A DNA stretch of 64,000 bases from Triparma verrucosa (GCA_030267905.1 BRXX01000087.1:42292-106291), one strand, 5' to 3'. Positions 20,801-33,608 are shown, counted from the stretch's first letter. Translations and numbers: made by a program. The notes: generated from the sequence alone by a model not told the origin.

Positions 20801-23800
20801 AGTATCGGCTTCCTTCAAGGCAGACATAGTTTTCAGCACGTTCGACGACGACATGGGCCTCCGCATATCCACTAAGACCAATTTCGTAATGCTAGAGACA
20901 GAGCTGACACCAATGATGCAAAATGTTCTCTTCGACGCCCTGATAGCCATACCCTTTGGCTACAATCATACTCATAACTTCTTCACCCCAGGCGACCCTC
21001 ACAAGTTCAAGTTCCGGTTCGATGGAATAGCCGAGAAGATCAAGACCAAAACCGGCAATTCGCTAACGAACGCCGAGATGAAAATCAACGTGACTGGCAC
21101 GACCGTCTCAACATTCCTCAAATCCGACCTTCACCTGAACTTCACCGAAAACTTAATCGAGGAAGGGATGTTAAGCTGCGCCGTCGAGTTCTTTCTCCCA
21201 GACTTCAATTTGAATTCAACGGCGAGTGTAACTACTGCAACCTTCTCCGGATTGATCACCGACCCGGTGACTCCGACGGCCGCGCCGTGGATGACTTTGA
21301 GGTCTGGAGGACTCTACGGCACAGTGGACTTCTCGTCTTCTTCCTTCACCGTTATGTACTTGGAGCTCTTTTCCTACCCCACCATGACGTTTGAGGGAAA
21401 CTTCGATCACGTCGACGGTGATGCTAGATTCAAGTACAAGCATCCCAGCACCTGGTCGATCGACTTGACAGTAAATACAGTCGGGTCGGAAGTTGTGCGC
21501 GAGATGGTCGAGAAAAGCCTCAGCGCGGTCTCGGCGGAGTCCCTCGATATGTACGTTAGCCCATCAGTCATTGTCGACTCAGAGCTTTCCCTCAATCTCG
21601 CGAGTCGGGACGAGTACTTCAAGCTCTCGGTGGACATTGAATCCTCGAAGATTGCGCCCGAGCTGTTGCTTGGCGCATCTGCCGCCTCTCTCTCTATGGT
21701 GGTTTCCGCGTCGGAGACGGACACTAAAAATGTCAGCGCGTACACAATGAGCCTTGAGACCGAGATCGATAGGCTCGAGTTTGGCGACCATTTTGAGCTC
21801 CAAGACATCGAGTTTAAGGCCAGCGCTGATTTAACCTCTGTCAAATCCAAGCCAGATCTAACGCTATCTCTCGACAGCTCTTTCATCATCAAGTTCGGAA
21901 ACGAGAGTGTGGGGGATCTCAAAATTGACGGCGTCATCAACGGTCTGTACGAGCCCTACGAAAACAAAACCCGCATCAATACCTCAGTGCAACTTGACGA
22001 AAACGGGTGGGTGGTCAATCCGCAGCTGAAGCTGACCTCCGGATTGCTGAGAGTGTCAGGAACGCAGCTTAACGGAAACTGGACCTTCGATCCCGTTGAT
22101 TATGAGGCCAGCGGCCAGTATCTGCTAGAAGGAGACGCAGCAGCTTGGGATTCTCGCTATTTAATGGCAAAGGCCGCAGGACGCGTCGACAACGACAATG
22201 ACCTCAACATCATCAAGGTTAGAAGCTCGTTAGGCCCTTCCGAAAAGGCCTTTGAATGCGCTCTTCCTACGACGGAGTACAGCATTCCGGCCGCTCAGGA
22301 CGTATCGGTCTTGACAGGCGATTTCAGCGTCTGCATATCAACTGAGGAAGTCGTCTTTGGAGAGATGAATTGCATCGACGGCGTCGTGATTGAGTCGGTA
22401 GTGGTGGTGGACTCGTTTCTCTCATCCTTCTTGTCGCCTTTCGGATACAAAGGTTCGAATGCAACGGTCGGAATGGAGGTCTCGGCGAGCTTGCCCCGCC
22501 AAGAAGACCTGTTGAACTCTCTCTCAGTAGAGGCCGTTTTTGCTGGCCGGGGCTTGTCGCTCTCGCCTTCGATTACCCTCACCAAGGTCTTCATGAAGAC
22601 AACGGACTGGAATGATGTGGATTACGACTTTGAAGTGTCAGTCGAGCTCGTAAATGGCGCTGAGCTCATCCTTACCGGAGAGGGTTCCTTTGAGGGCGAG
22701 GAGAAACGGACAGAGGCAGTACTGAAAACGTCACTCACTAATTCGATCGCCCTCCTTCCTAACTTCAACATTCTCCAGAGTTGCGTCTTCCAGATGGACC
22801 TGAAGCACAGCAACTCGACTGGGTGGGAGGCCGCCGATCTATCCTGGACCAACTGTGGCACTGAGACTATCTTGCCATCCTCCTCCAGCTCCAGCTCCAG
22901 TTCCCGCTCCAGCTTGCTCGCCATCAGCACCGGCTCTGTCAATGCCCTCTCATCAGACTTCCACGTAGTCGTGTCTACCAAGGTCGACAACCTAGCCGAC
23001 GCCATCTCCGCCATTCTAAATGTCAGCGCCGCTGAACTCATTCCTTACCACCTTCAATCAGTAGAAATCCTTGACTCAACCAACACGACGATACTCCTCA
23101 ACAGCGCGGCGGACACTGTCAAGGTCACGGTCAAGGTGGACGTCAGCACCGTCAGTGAAGTTATAGACGCGGTCGCTGCGCTCGACCTCTCAAGTCCCCC
23201 TGATCTCCTTCACGTCTCTTGTGAGATTCAAACTAAAATGTCAACGCCACACTGGAACGAGACCAGCGTCAAATTTCTATTCGCCGCCCACGGCTTCTCC
23301 ATCGGTCCGATTGACGTCGAGACTTTCGAGCTCGAGGTGGATAGAAATACTGACCAGAATACTTTGGAATTTCAGTCTTCTTCGGTGTTCACCGTTCTCG
23401 ACCAGAAGTTCGTGTTAAAGGGCGTCACATCCTTCGACGACAGTGTTACGACCGCGAACTTAACTGCAGCCTTCCTCCCAAACCAGGACAACAAACTCTA
23501 TTTGTTCTTCGACAAGATCCACGTAACAGACGGTTCCTTAAATATTTACATGACCAAAACGGATGGCGAGGAGGAGTTCGAAATCCAGGTGAGAACGTGC
23601 GAGGACAGGACAAAGCCAGAAAAAGCCACCGCTGTTTCTAACGCCGACAAAACAACTTTCCGTACGACTCGCTTCGCAGAGTGCCAACTTACTTGGAAAG
23701 TCCCTCATTCACTACTCACCGCAATTGTATAGCGATAGCCGCGTCATGATCAAGTTTACTGACGATTTGAGGCACTACATAATCTCCCTCGAGGCCTTGA

Positions 23801-26800
23801 GCTCCGTAGACGTTTTTGACTTCTTGCCCAGCTTTCCTACTTCTGATTTTAGACTCACCAGTCGCAGCGATTTGGACTTCAAATACAGTAGCAAGACAAT
23901 GATCGCGTCTGTGGGGCTGAAATCTCAGGTCGTAAGCTCTTTAGTCGTCGACCCATTGAGGCCTCTTCTTCCAGATATCTCCGCCATCACCACTTGGGAC
24001 CTTGAAATGGAAACGAATGTCACCGAGAGCAATGATTTCTGGAGCTTCACAGGGACATTCTCCCTAGAGGACGTGGCGATCGGTACCAATTTCAAGATCA
24101 GTAGTGGATCCTTGACCGTTGAGGTTGGCGACAAGAAGAACATTAGTTTCAGCTTCGATATCGACTCTGCCTTCATCATTGCCGACACCTTCTTGACGGG
24201 TAAAAACGATAGCATCTCTGCAACATTGAGCGGGTCATACAATTCCGACAAAGATATCCTTGAGCTGACGGGCACGAGTGTTGAAGCTTTCCACCCGCTC
24301 GGACAAGAATACCTAACAATCGATTCAGCCATCATCTCCGCTGAGATTCAGGCCCCTGAGTTGGAGTTGGTCAAGGTCGAGGCTGTTTCGTTGATGACAA
24401 CCTCATTTACGGACTCACAAATAACGTCTGAATTCGTCTGCTTAAAGAACTGCCAGAAGGTCTTCGTCCGCGCCACCAACATTGCCGTTTCTGACCTGGA
24501 AGACGTGTTCGATAAGGTCAACGCCGAAAAGGGTCATTCCATCAGCGCATTCACCAAAAGTGAGCTCAGCCCCGCCTTCTCGATGGACCTTTTTGCTTGC
24601 AACTTGACAGTTTCAAACTTCGAAAACAGCAATTTCCAAGTCGAGAGGGGCTTCAGTTTCGAGGCTGCCGGCGTGTTGGAGGAGGAGGATAGCAACCTGG
24701 AGGCCAAGATTATTTCCTCGAAGGACAATGCGTTCAAGAGTGAGTTCAGGCTCAGGCTCTTCATTGACTTTTTGGACGCGAATAATATAGACCCTCGCCT
24801 GGACATCTTGTTTGTGGCGTCGAACCTCGAACTGTTTGATGGGGTAGAGATCATCGGCTTCACGTTTAACTGTGATGGTTTAATGTCTCACTTGGACATC
24901 CAGCTCAGCACGGTGGTGAGCGTCGATCTGCCCGCTCTGGAAGCGCCACTAATCACCACCGTTGAGGGCGACTTTGACCTGAACATCACGAACGGGACTG
25001 CCGAGATTGATACAGATTGGACCGCCCAGGCAAGCACCAAGCTCGCGCAGACATTTAAGTGGAACCCTATGGGGCTAGAGATATTCAAACTGAGCAACCC
25101 ACATCTGCATTTGCACTTTAGCGACGACGAGGACACACCAGAGAATGACGTAGAGTTAGACAAACTCGTGATTTCATCCGCAAACACCTCTTTGAGCGAA
25201 TTCGTCACTTTCAACAAGCCTAAATTTCAGGTTCTGTCTTTTGACCCGCAGGAGTTCCAGCTTGAGAGTGGTCTGACCATTAGTTACAACACGCCAATGC
25301 CATTGCAGCAGAAAATTTTCGGATCATTCAAGGAAGAAGACGTCGAAGGCGAGAGGGGCACGGCCGAGTTGAGGAGCGAATTGACCGAGGACTGGTGGCC
25401 CCTTGGGAACAGCCTCCTCGTCGTCGAGGATGGCTCCAGACTGAACACCACCATGGCCACGTCTTTGGGAAAGCTTCAGAGCATCAACTACGAAGGCCGC
25501 GTGAACGTCACCTTTGATTATGAATGGATGGAGATCCTGTTCGAAGGAGCCAGCTCCGGCGACCTGGAGCGGTTCTGTTTCATAGCTCGAGACGTTCCCG
25601 TCGTGAGCATAGCCAAGGTGCTCGGCGCAGCTTTGGTTGGGGAGGACGCCGTTTTAGCGGCAAATAACTGGCTGCTTGGTGAGGGTGGAGGCGTGGACTT
25701 AGATATCGACGCCGCCGTGTACGACGAGAGCGGGGGAGTGTTTCAAGCAGCCATCAACATTGGAAGCTATGCACAAGATTGCGCGAAGTTCAGAGAGGCG
25801 CCTCAGGTAGATGGACACCGAGTAGAATTAACGCTTGAGGCCAGTGACGGAGGGAATTTGGTGTATTTGTGGAAAATGTTGGTCGACGGAAATACTGAGA
25901 AGTTAGTTTTGGAGAGTGAGATTGTCGTGCCGAATGTGCGGAGCGAGGCGCACCCGTTGCTCCTTGCTATGGACCTGAAGTCTGAGAGCGAGGGGGATGA
26001 AAGTTCGGGCATCAGTATTGACAACGCAAGGATAGAGCTCGCCATGGAAGACCCGGCGTCGTTGGCGATTTCCTCCATTAACGTGGGGCTATTGTTCACG
26101 ATTCGTTTTGGGGACGGACAGCGCCTCAGTTTCGACGTCAATGGGAAAGCGATCGAGCAAGATGTTGAAAGTGTCGATTCGCAGAGGAATAACACCAAGA
26201 CATACGACGTGGATTTGCACGGAAGCACTACTTCTCTCTGGTCACAACCCTTCGGGTTGAAATGGCTCGAGATCAGCAAGGGCAGCATCGATGTGAAGAC
26301 GACGAGTGAGTTAGAGTGGAAGGACACCGATGTAAGGATGCAGCTGAATTCAAGGTTTGCCTTCAACGCAAGTGTTGAAATAGAGCTCGACGCACTGGTG
26401 AAAGACGGAGGTTCAGACCTAGTATTGGAGGGAATATTATCCGGTGACAACGTCCAGCTTTTGGGCATGCTCGGCTCGGTTGCGTCTGAGTCAGGAATCG
26501 AATCCAAGGACGTCGCAAAATACTTCTCTGAAATTTTGACCGAAGAGCGGGTCAGTTTTGCGCTGGCGACCATGGAGAATCGGTTCTACCACGAGTACGA
26601 CTTGATTTTAGGTGACGGGATCAGAAAAGGAGTTACCTTGAACGTAAATCTCTTGAATAAGGCCGACGGCGGTGAATTCGACTTGGGAAATGACAAGCTC
26701 AGCCAGCTGGTCGGGGCGTTCATCGGCGCAGATAGCGAGCTTGATATGGAACTCTGGGTCGGAATCTTCGATGACGTTGAGGCGGAGGAAGGGAAGGAAG

Positions 26801-29262
26801 CTCTGAGTGTGCCACCGGTCAGTTTGGCGCTTCGAAATAGAGGTGCAAATTTGGTTTTCGGGAACGGCTTTGTTGAGATCGTGGACTGGGAGGCAAAAGC
26901 GAGCTACGTGAGTGCGCTGTCCACCTACCCCACATTAGAGGCCGCAGCAAGTATGATCTTCCGTCCCAGCGATAGCGATGAGCTGAAAGTGAGGGTGGCC
27001 GGAGGACCTGGTTATTTGTCTGGCGAGATGGTGGGCATCTGGTACTCACCGTTTAAGCTGACATGGCTCGATGTCGGCGATTTGAAGCTCGACATGAAAT
27101 TTGGCGAAGACGGCGAAGGGGGCGAAGGGGGCGACTCGGGAGCCAAGAGCAATTGGGGTTGGGGCATCACAGAGTGCGAGCTGGCGGGCACAGGCGTCCT
27201 CGGCGGGAAATTCGGTGGAAAGACGCAAGCCGTATTTTTGGACAATATGGAGGATCTGATGCTCGCAACACAGCTATTTTACGACTTTGACGGAGAGGTG
27301 GCGACCGAACTGGTGGATGCCATCGCCGGTGGGGACGTTATTGGAGAGCTTGGCAGAAGGAAGCTAGATGAGGTTGGAGACCAGACCTGTGGAGGCAGCT
27401 TCATTAGCGTTCCCACCACTCCCCTGAACGGAGGTGACGTAGGTAGAAATGTCACGTTTTTGCAGCAGCTTTTGGAAGACGTGGGGTACTTGGACGCGAA
27501 AAATGCCGGGACCTTGTATGATTACGGCACGCTCGGTTCTGTGACTGAAACAGCGGTTGGAGATTTCATGACGGAGAACGACGTGTTCGCCACGGCCGAT
27601 GGCAACCTGGTCAATTATGACGTGTGGTTCGAGCTCTGCAAGAAGAGCGAGGAGGCCGGGGCGGTGGTGGTGGGGGGAGAGAGGGAGTGGCTTGCCGAGT
27701 TCAGGATGCCTCCCTGGTTGAAGAACACTCTATGGGAGGCACGATACAGTACCTACGATGACGCGGGGGGGGCGTGGAAAAAGGGCGTCACCGTATCAGC
27801 GAGTGTGAACGTCAGAGAGCGGGGCGTCATGCTGCAGGCCCTGGACATGCTCGGATTCACCAAGAAGTACCAGGACATGGGCGAATTTTCGCCTCTTTTG
27901 AGCGCCGGTGTTTACGTCCCCACCTTTTCCGACAATCCAACGCACGTTAACGCTTGGATCGAAGCGAACGGTTTTGAAGTATACGACAACGTGTACTGCA
28001 AGAAGATCCGGTTTGACTTCTACGCAGGATGGCCATTGACTATGGCGCTTGGTGCGAATATATTGGTGGACTTCGAGGATTCACCTAGTCTTGAAATGTT
28101 TGTCGAAGGACTGGTCGAAGTCGGGGAAGTCGGCGTCCAAAAGGCCGTGCTTGAGAACAGGGTCAAGGGGACGTGGGAAGATGTCTTTGGGCTTGAAGGT
28201 TTAATTTTGACGCAGGTCGGGGTGCAGGTGGGGGTGAGCATTACAAGCTCCGCCGACCTGGAGCTGGGCACCACCACCGTTTACGTCGGAGTCGCAGCTG
28301 AATTTATCATCGGGACGGCTGTAATTACAATGACGGGCCGCGCAGGCGGCACTGAGCTAGGAATGCCTGGAAAAGAGTTACTATTACAGGGCAGCTTGAC
28401 GGGCGACGTCGACGCCGGCATGATCATGGGCCAAGCCATTTCTTTCAGGGACATCGCCGAGTGGTATGTGAAGGACATCTTGAAGGACGAGGACGGAAAA
28501 ATCTGGGGTTTCGACGTGACAGAGATTCCTGAGGAGTGGGGACTCTACGATACGTACTTCCAATTGAGTACGAGCCAAGTCGAGATGTTTGACAAGGCTT
28601 TCCCACCCGGAATCGCCTTCAGCACTGGCCTCAGCATTTTTGGGATCGACTGCAGCGTCACCATGGCCGTCGTGATGGTGGAAGTGAACGGAGAGATGGT
28701 TCCAGATTTTGTGTGGGAGGTAGTTGAAGGATTAGAGGCCGCCGAAGAAATTGCGAGGAGGAAATTGCTCGACGAAATATTGCCTGAAAAGCTCATCGAC
28801 CCCGCGAAGTTGACTAACGACGAACGTCGCATTAAGGAGAAGGACGATAACCTCGATTTCGAGAACCCCGTTTTCCAAATGACTGGGATCTCGTTGAAGA
28901 ACCTGAATTTCTTGAGTATCGCGGGCGGCGAGAGACCGATTCTAGTGATAAAGTTCAAATTCTTCGGCGTCGCCCAGACGCTCGAGATAGAGACGCTGAC
29001 TATCCGCGAACTGTATGAGTTGGATCTTTGGGGAAAATTAGAGGCGTTCAGGGTCTTTGCGGACACCCTGTTCAGCCTGCCGGACTGCTTGTGGGACTCG
29101 CAATGCTATGACGATGACGCGGGATACTGCCAGGCGCTATGCGATCCTTCGTCACCTAGTTGGTATGGTGAATGCCCCGAGAAGACTGGTCTGTGTTATA
29201 TTGACGACGAGGATTGCTTTAAGTGCTTTGGGACTTGTGCGTTGTTTCAGTGCTGGTATTAA
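17868..29262 (+). CDS. Giant single-pass membrane protein, 3,706 residues
   Basis: Four exons, 17868-17929, 17992-19702, 19824-23588 and 23680-29262 (phases 2, 0, 0), close exactly in frame. The cytosolic N-terminus of about 230 residues opens with a WW-like domain that spans the first junction (W19, then YFEDQATGRVTW, 23 residues between the tryptophans). Basic and Ser-rich sequence follows, then one transmembrane helix (WFVFLVFAAVFFFGGGFGMA, about 233-252). About 3,450 residues are extracellular: long beta-rich, apparently repetitive units with many N-x-S/T sites. A peptidoglycan-binding-like helical domain (VTFLQQLLEDVGYLDAKNAG, about 3095-3165) and a Cys-rich end (about 3649-3706) follow. 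The last intron is an introner. An in-frame 57 bp optional intron may exist at 18275-18331. Possible roles are cell-surface adhesion or wall attachment; no close relative is recognised. Confidence 0.88.
23589..23679 (+). mobile_element. Introner in giant membrane protein gene
   Basis: 91 bp. It starts GTGAGAACGTGCGAGGACAG, has CGCTGTTTCTAACGCCGAC in the middle and ends CGACTCGCTTCGCAG. Removing it joins two long reading frames in phase 0, which supports splicing. Confidence 0.8.
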
Positions 29263-29318
29263 AAAAAAAAAAGAGAAAATGTAAAAGTGTATGTAGTTTT
29301 AAAACCTAAACAGCTCGA

Positions 29319-32314
29319 TCATGTTTTCTTGCTTTCTTTATTTTCGCCCAACACCAACGGGCTCATTTCCACTTTTGATTCAGCACGCACGGACTCCCTT
29401 ATTTTGTCAACAGCCTCGCCATAGTTATCATACATAACAAACCCGACCATCTCGTCTGGGTCGCTCGACATGGCTGCGAAGCTGGAACTAAAAGTGGAGG
29501 AAGCTCTACTCCTCGACGTATCCTCAATTGCCGATGGGTCGGTGGAAGGGCGCGTAGAGCTTCCTCGCCCTCGCTTTGGGCCGGTCGTATTTCTGAACTT
29601 CTTCGCTCGCATGAAAGCTCCTTTGAAAGCGCCACTGACCCCGTACTTCTTCATATCAGCACTGTCGCTGTGCCCTGTCGACGGCAATTCCCCCACGGTG
29701 CTTTCCGACGATTTGAGCGACGGCGAAGACACGGGACTAGCCGGCGGCGAGCCTTCAAACGTGCTAGTGCTCTTTTCCCCAAAGGTTGACTTTGTCTCAA
29801 ACGTGGACGTCGTGGTTTTATGCTCCAGAGTCTTGGCTCCACTTGGGGTGAGCTTCATCTTTCTTGTCCTCTCCATGAGCTCTGTAGCGAGGAGCAATGC
29901 GGAGAGTTAGATTTTTTGGCTTGCGGCCAACATTGCCAACATTGACCTTGCTTCCTCACCTTCCTTGGTAATATCGCCGTAGAAAACCAGACGCGTCATT
30001 CTCGGAAGGAAGAGCATCGCCTGGGGGAACAAGACGTTGAAGCAAACCATGAAGCTATAAATCTTGACCTGCGAGCCGGCCCGGTTTTGAAGCTCGTCGA
30101 AATACATGGACCTGGAGAAGAGAAATATCAGCCCGCATATGGCGAAAGTGTAGCACGTCAGGAGCAAAGCGGTGGATTCGGCGTAGTGCGCGGAGAAGGA
30201 TTTGGTACGATAACAAACGGCCAGTCCAAAGCCAATGAGGCCGCCCTTCATTATCATACTGAGGACGCTGAACACGTTTGCGGCAGCGATGCGCTCAGGG
30301 GAGACATAGTGCGGCGCAAAGCAGCCGTAGTATTCGTTGAAGGCGAGACACGACTCAGGGTCCGAGCCGCCCTCCCAGTCCTGCTGCATGGCGCAGCGGT
30401 ACTTCGTCCCGGGCTGCAAATATTGCAGACTTGTGGCCAACCCTTGCAAGGTGGCGTCAAGGAGAACTACTACCCCGACACACTTGTATACGTCCGCGTT
30501 TGTAAACCGTATCTTCTTCATGTAGCGAATGGCCTTCGCGATCCTCCAAGCTCGGTGTATCTTCCACAGGAAGCACGAGAACGTGAAGGTGAAAAAGACG
30601 TTGGTGAAGTAAAATTGCATGGGGCAGTTCAAGGGTGTCGGGTTGCCAATCAGTGGAATTAGAGAGAGGCCCATGCCGAAGCTGCCGACGGGCAGTAACG
30701 CCAAGAAGGTCGGTTGACTGAGGCGGATCACATTGCTATTCCTGTAGTAAATCGTGAAGATGAAGCAAATGAGCGAAATGGTGCAAGTCATCAGGATCAT
30801 TGTCGCACAGAATAGAAAGTCGTTCTTGCCTTTGCCCGAATTTTGAATGAAGTTCGGTTGTTCTCGCGTGTCCTCAACAGCGACGATGAACCATTCAGGT
30901 TTGTTGTCTCCCTCCTTGGGAGAAAAAGGTATGATGCTCACGTCCACGAACTGGCCCTGCGACGAGCGAAGCAAGCAGCACAGAATGTTGTATTGTCAGC
31001 GTTAGAAACGAACGGTGTAGTGGGCAGCAGCAATGGTACGTACCCCATCATCGGTGAGGATGTACTCGTTTCCGGACTTGACGAAGTGATTGTAAATTGT
31101 GCGACTCTTGTACAGGTCCTTTATACTTTCCGTTGAATTTACAAGGTCCTCCGGGTCGCTCAGGAAACGTATGAGTGTATCGGAGTTCAGCCCGTGGCCG
31201 AACCAGTAGCTCGACTCTCCTTTCGTGAGGCTGAACCGAGGAGCGAAGCGACGATTTAGAATATATAGCAGTGAATGGGGGCGAGTAGCGGCTCCTCACA
31301 GATCCTCACCTGTGCTCCTTCTTGAAATGATCTACGATCTGCCGTATTTTTGGGTCGTTGCCGTTTTCGCCGCCGAAGAAATTTTTGTCAGTTATGATAG
31401 TGCGATTGTAATTGTCCCCGTCCACGTAGCCATTAAAGGTCTGATTTCTCGTCTCCGTAATCACGTCCTTGTAGTCAAACGAGGTGGCGATACTTGCATG
31501 AGTCTTCTTCTCAAAAATCCAGAAGTCAGTGGCGTATGACGATAAACGATTCTCATTCTCGTTCTGGATCTCCACACTCGTTGAATTGAGTTTATCCTCC
31601 AAAACCGTTAGCCTAAAGTCTATCCCAAGCACGGAAACCAGGTCTACGCCGTCAAAGAAGGGGCATGAAAGTGTGACCCCGAGAGGATATCCCGCCTCTT
31701 CGAACACGTAGACATCGCTCCAATGTGCAGTAACATTGTTCGGGCTCGCCATCGTATCCTTGTACGCCTTCTTAACGTCCTTGGTGAACACCTTGTACCA
31801 AGGTCTCCCAGTAGGGTCGTAATCAGGGTGTGAGTAATAAACCTCCTTGTCCTCGCTCGTCCTCTGATCGATGCGTGAGAAGTTGATGTCGGTTCCGAAG
31901 CGAGGTTTTACAGCGTGCTCGATGTGGCCGGCTGCGTTGCGGGAGTAAGCGTGCCAGGAGGTGTTATTTAGGCCGATGTAGATGTTGGAGAGCTCGGGGA
32001 GGGACAGCATTTGGGTGAACATTAGGGAGTTCAGGGTTTCTAGACTGGTGTTGGAGAGGTCTGGGGAGAGTCAGGGAGGGAGGGGGTTAGGTTATGAATG
32101 GAGCTTGAAAAAGCCGATCGAAAAAGCTCAATCTCTCACCATGAAGGTCACTTTCCCAACCTTCAAATCCGTTCAGTTCGCCCCACCAGTACGCAGCGGT
32201 TTGATTGACCGAGCGCCAGGGCACGCCAAATAGGTTGTCGATGAAATCGGACGTTAGAGAAGAGGAGGTGGCAGAGGGGAGGAGGAGCAGAAGAAGGAAG
32301 CAGTTGCTGAGCAT
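29319..32314 (-). CDS. Cache-domain class C-like 7TM receptor
   Basis: Five exons on the minus strand (32314-32140, 32060-31310, 31230-31044, 30956-29960, 29881-29319; phases 1, 2, 0, 1) give 890 residues. There is a signal peptide (LSNCFLLLLLLPSATSS). A double-Cache-like ligand domain (about 60-330) has the typical DYDPTGRPWYK and VSVLGIDFRL segments. Seven transmembrane helices (about 415-690) follow class C style: NSNVIRLSQPTFLALLPVGS before TM2 and FLWKIHRAWRI after TM3. A Ser/Thr-rich cytosolic tail of about 190 residues ends the protein. The likely role is sensing a small molecule outside the cell and signalling through a G protein. The 3' exon is needed: without removing the 78 bp introner the frame stops 9 residues after the last helix. 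The gene is convergent with the giant gene, 56 bp apart. Confidence 0.88.
29882..29959 (-). mobile_element. Introner in receptor intron 4
   Basis: 78 bp starting GTGAGGAAGC. It has TTGGCCGCAAG and ATCTAACTC in the middle and ends TTGCTCCTCGCTACAG. It holds an in-frame stop, so splicing decides whether the 190-residue tail is made. Phase 1. Confidence 0.65.
30957..31043 (-). mobile_element. Introner in receptor intron 3
   Basis: 87 bp starting with a GTACGT donor. It contains TTGCTGCTGCCCAC and CGTTTCTAACGCTGAC and ends TTGCTTCGCTCGTCGCAG. Phase 0. Confidence 0.75.
31231..31309 (-). mobile_element. Introner in receptor intron 2
   Basis: 79 bp starting GTGAGGATCTGTGAGGAGC and ending ATCGTCGCTTCGCTCC then TCGGTTCAG. 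Phase 2. Confidence 0.75.
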
Positions 32315-32876
32315 GTTTGAGGAACGTTTGAGGGAAGCGGGGGGCGGGGAAGGAAGTGATTGGATGGGGGGGGGGCTTGAAGGTAGAGGTGATATTGTGG
32401 GAGGAATTGGGATTGTCTGCAGGTCGATGCCCGGGGGAGGAGAAGGTGAAAGATGCGAGTTGGAACTGCTTGGGATTTATTATTTTTTGCTGGAAATCAG
32501 GATTAGAGGCAAATTTTAGAATGAGCACTGAAGAGGTGAGCTTCGTTGGGATTAGCATTTCACTGTGTGATTATGGTCGGCAGAGTTTCTTGCTTCACTA
32601 GAAGCGGCGTGTAATTTTAATTAGTCACCGTACAGATTTCGATAGGAGTCTCCGCTCGACAACACGTTGGAGCTCAATTCTCCATTTTACGTCGAGAAGA
32701 AACGATTTGAGTCTATGAAACTGGGCTTAAATTACAGTTGCAGCCTCCATGTGCTTCTGAAATATTATATAATCGCGATTTCAAAGTTTTAACACACTCT
32801 TTTCCCCAAAATCCCCTCCGCTAACACATTACAATCAATCCTTCGCCTCCCCGTCGCCTCTCCGTCGCAGACTAAA
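32315..32876. other. Intergenic region between receptor and RBX1 genes
   Basis: About 560 bp between divergent genes. The first 200 bp are G-rich on the plus strand and the rest is AT-richer. Just before the RBX1 ATG there is TCCGTCGCAG (32861-32870), an acceptor-like sequence that could end a 5'-UTR intron. No gene is supported. Confidence 0.35.
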
Positions 32877-33310
32877 ATGGAGGAGGCCCCGGACACAAAG
32901 TGCAAGGTCGCCCCCCCCAAGTTCGAGGTGCGGTCTAATGCCTGCGGTCGCTTGCGATGATCTTTGAACGATCTTTGAACGAAACTAATCCTCCTTCCCT
33001 CCCCCCCCTCCTCCCCCCCCAGATCCGCAAATGGAACGCCGTCGCAATGTGGTCCTGGGACATCTGCGCCGACACCTGCGCCATCTGCCGTAACTCCCTC
33101 AACGAGCCTTCCATCGAATACCAAGCCTCCCCTTCCCCCAACAACTCCAACGGTCTCTCCATAGCCTTCGGCTGCTGCTCTCACGTGTTCCACCTGGACT
33201 GCATCCAGAGGTGGCTCAAGACGAGAAGCGTTTGCCCTCTGTGCAACAAGGAGTGGGACTTCAGTAAGATCGAGAGGATTCCGGGATACTCTAACGTGCA
33301 GGGGTCGTGA
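32877..33310 (+). CDS. RBX1: RBX1-like RING-box protein of cullin E3 ligases
   Basis: Two exons, 32877-32927 and 33023-33310 (phase 0), give 112 residues. The N-terminal FEIRKWNAVAMWSWDI strand, which threads into cullin, spans the splice site. The RING-H2 ligands are visible: CAIC, then C174-type and His residues in CCSHVFHLDC, and CPLC. RWLKTRSVCPL is the classic RBX1 motif. The last ligand is CPLC, where RBX1 commonly has CPLD; Cys is the usual residue in RBX2 and other RING proteins. A loop (residues about 45-60) is Ser/Pro/Asn-rich. Role: it recruits E2 enzymes to cullin-RING ubiquitin ligases in cytosol and nucleus. Confidence 0.93.
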
Positions 33311-33608
33311 GCGACGTAAGCAAGTGGAGCCCGTTTGGAGCTGTGGAAGGGAATATAGCAGAGGGAGGGATGTGTGTGTATTATATAATGTAATTATTAT
33401 TCGTGAATGAAAATGGCGGAGGATATTTATTCAAGGTTATTAATATTTTAGCGTTCTTCTTCGCCGCCCAACAATGTGTAGTGGCTAACAAGCGAAGAGG
33501 ATGATTTTTATACAAATGGGAGGACCTCTTTTACTTTCGCTCGCCAACCAACATTACAGGGGTAGGTTCTAAATCGTTGCGCGTTGGTTGTTAGGGTTGC
33601 TCCTTCCT

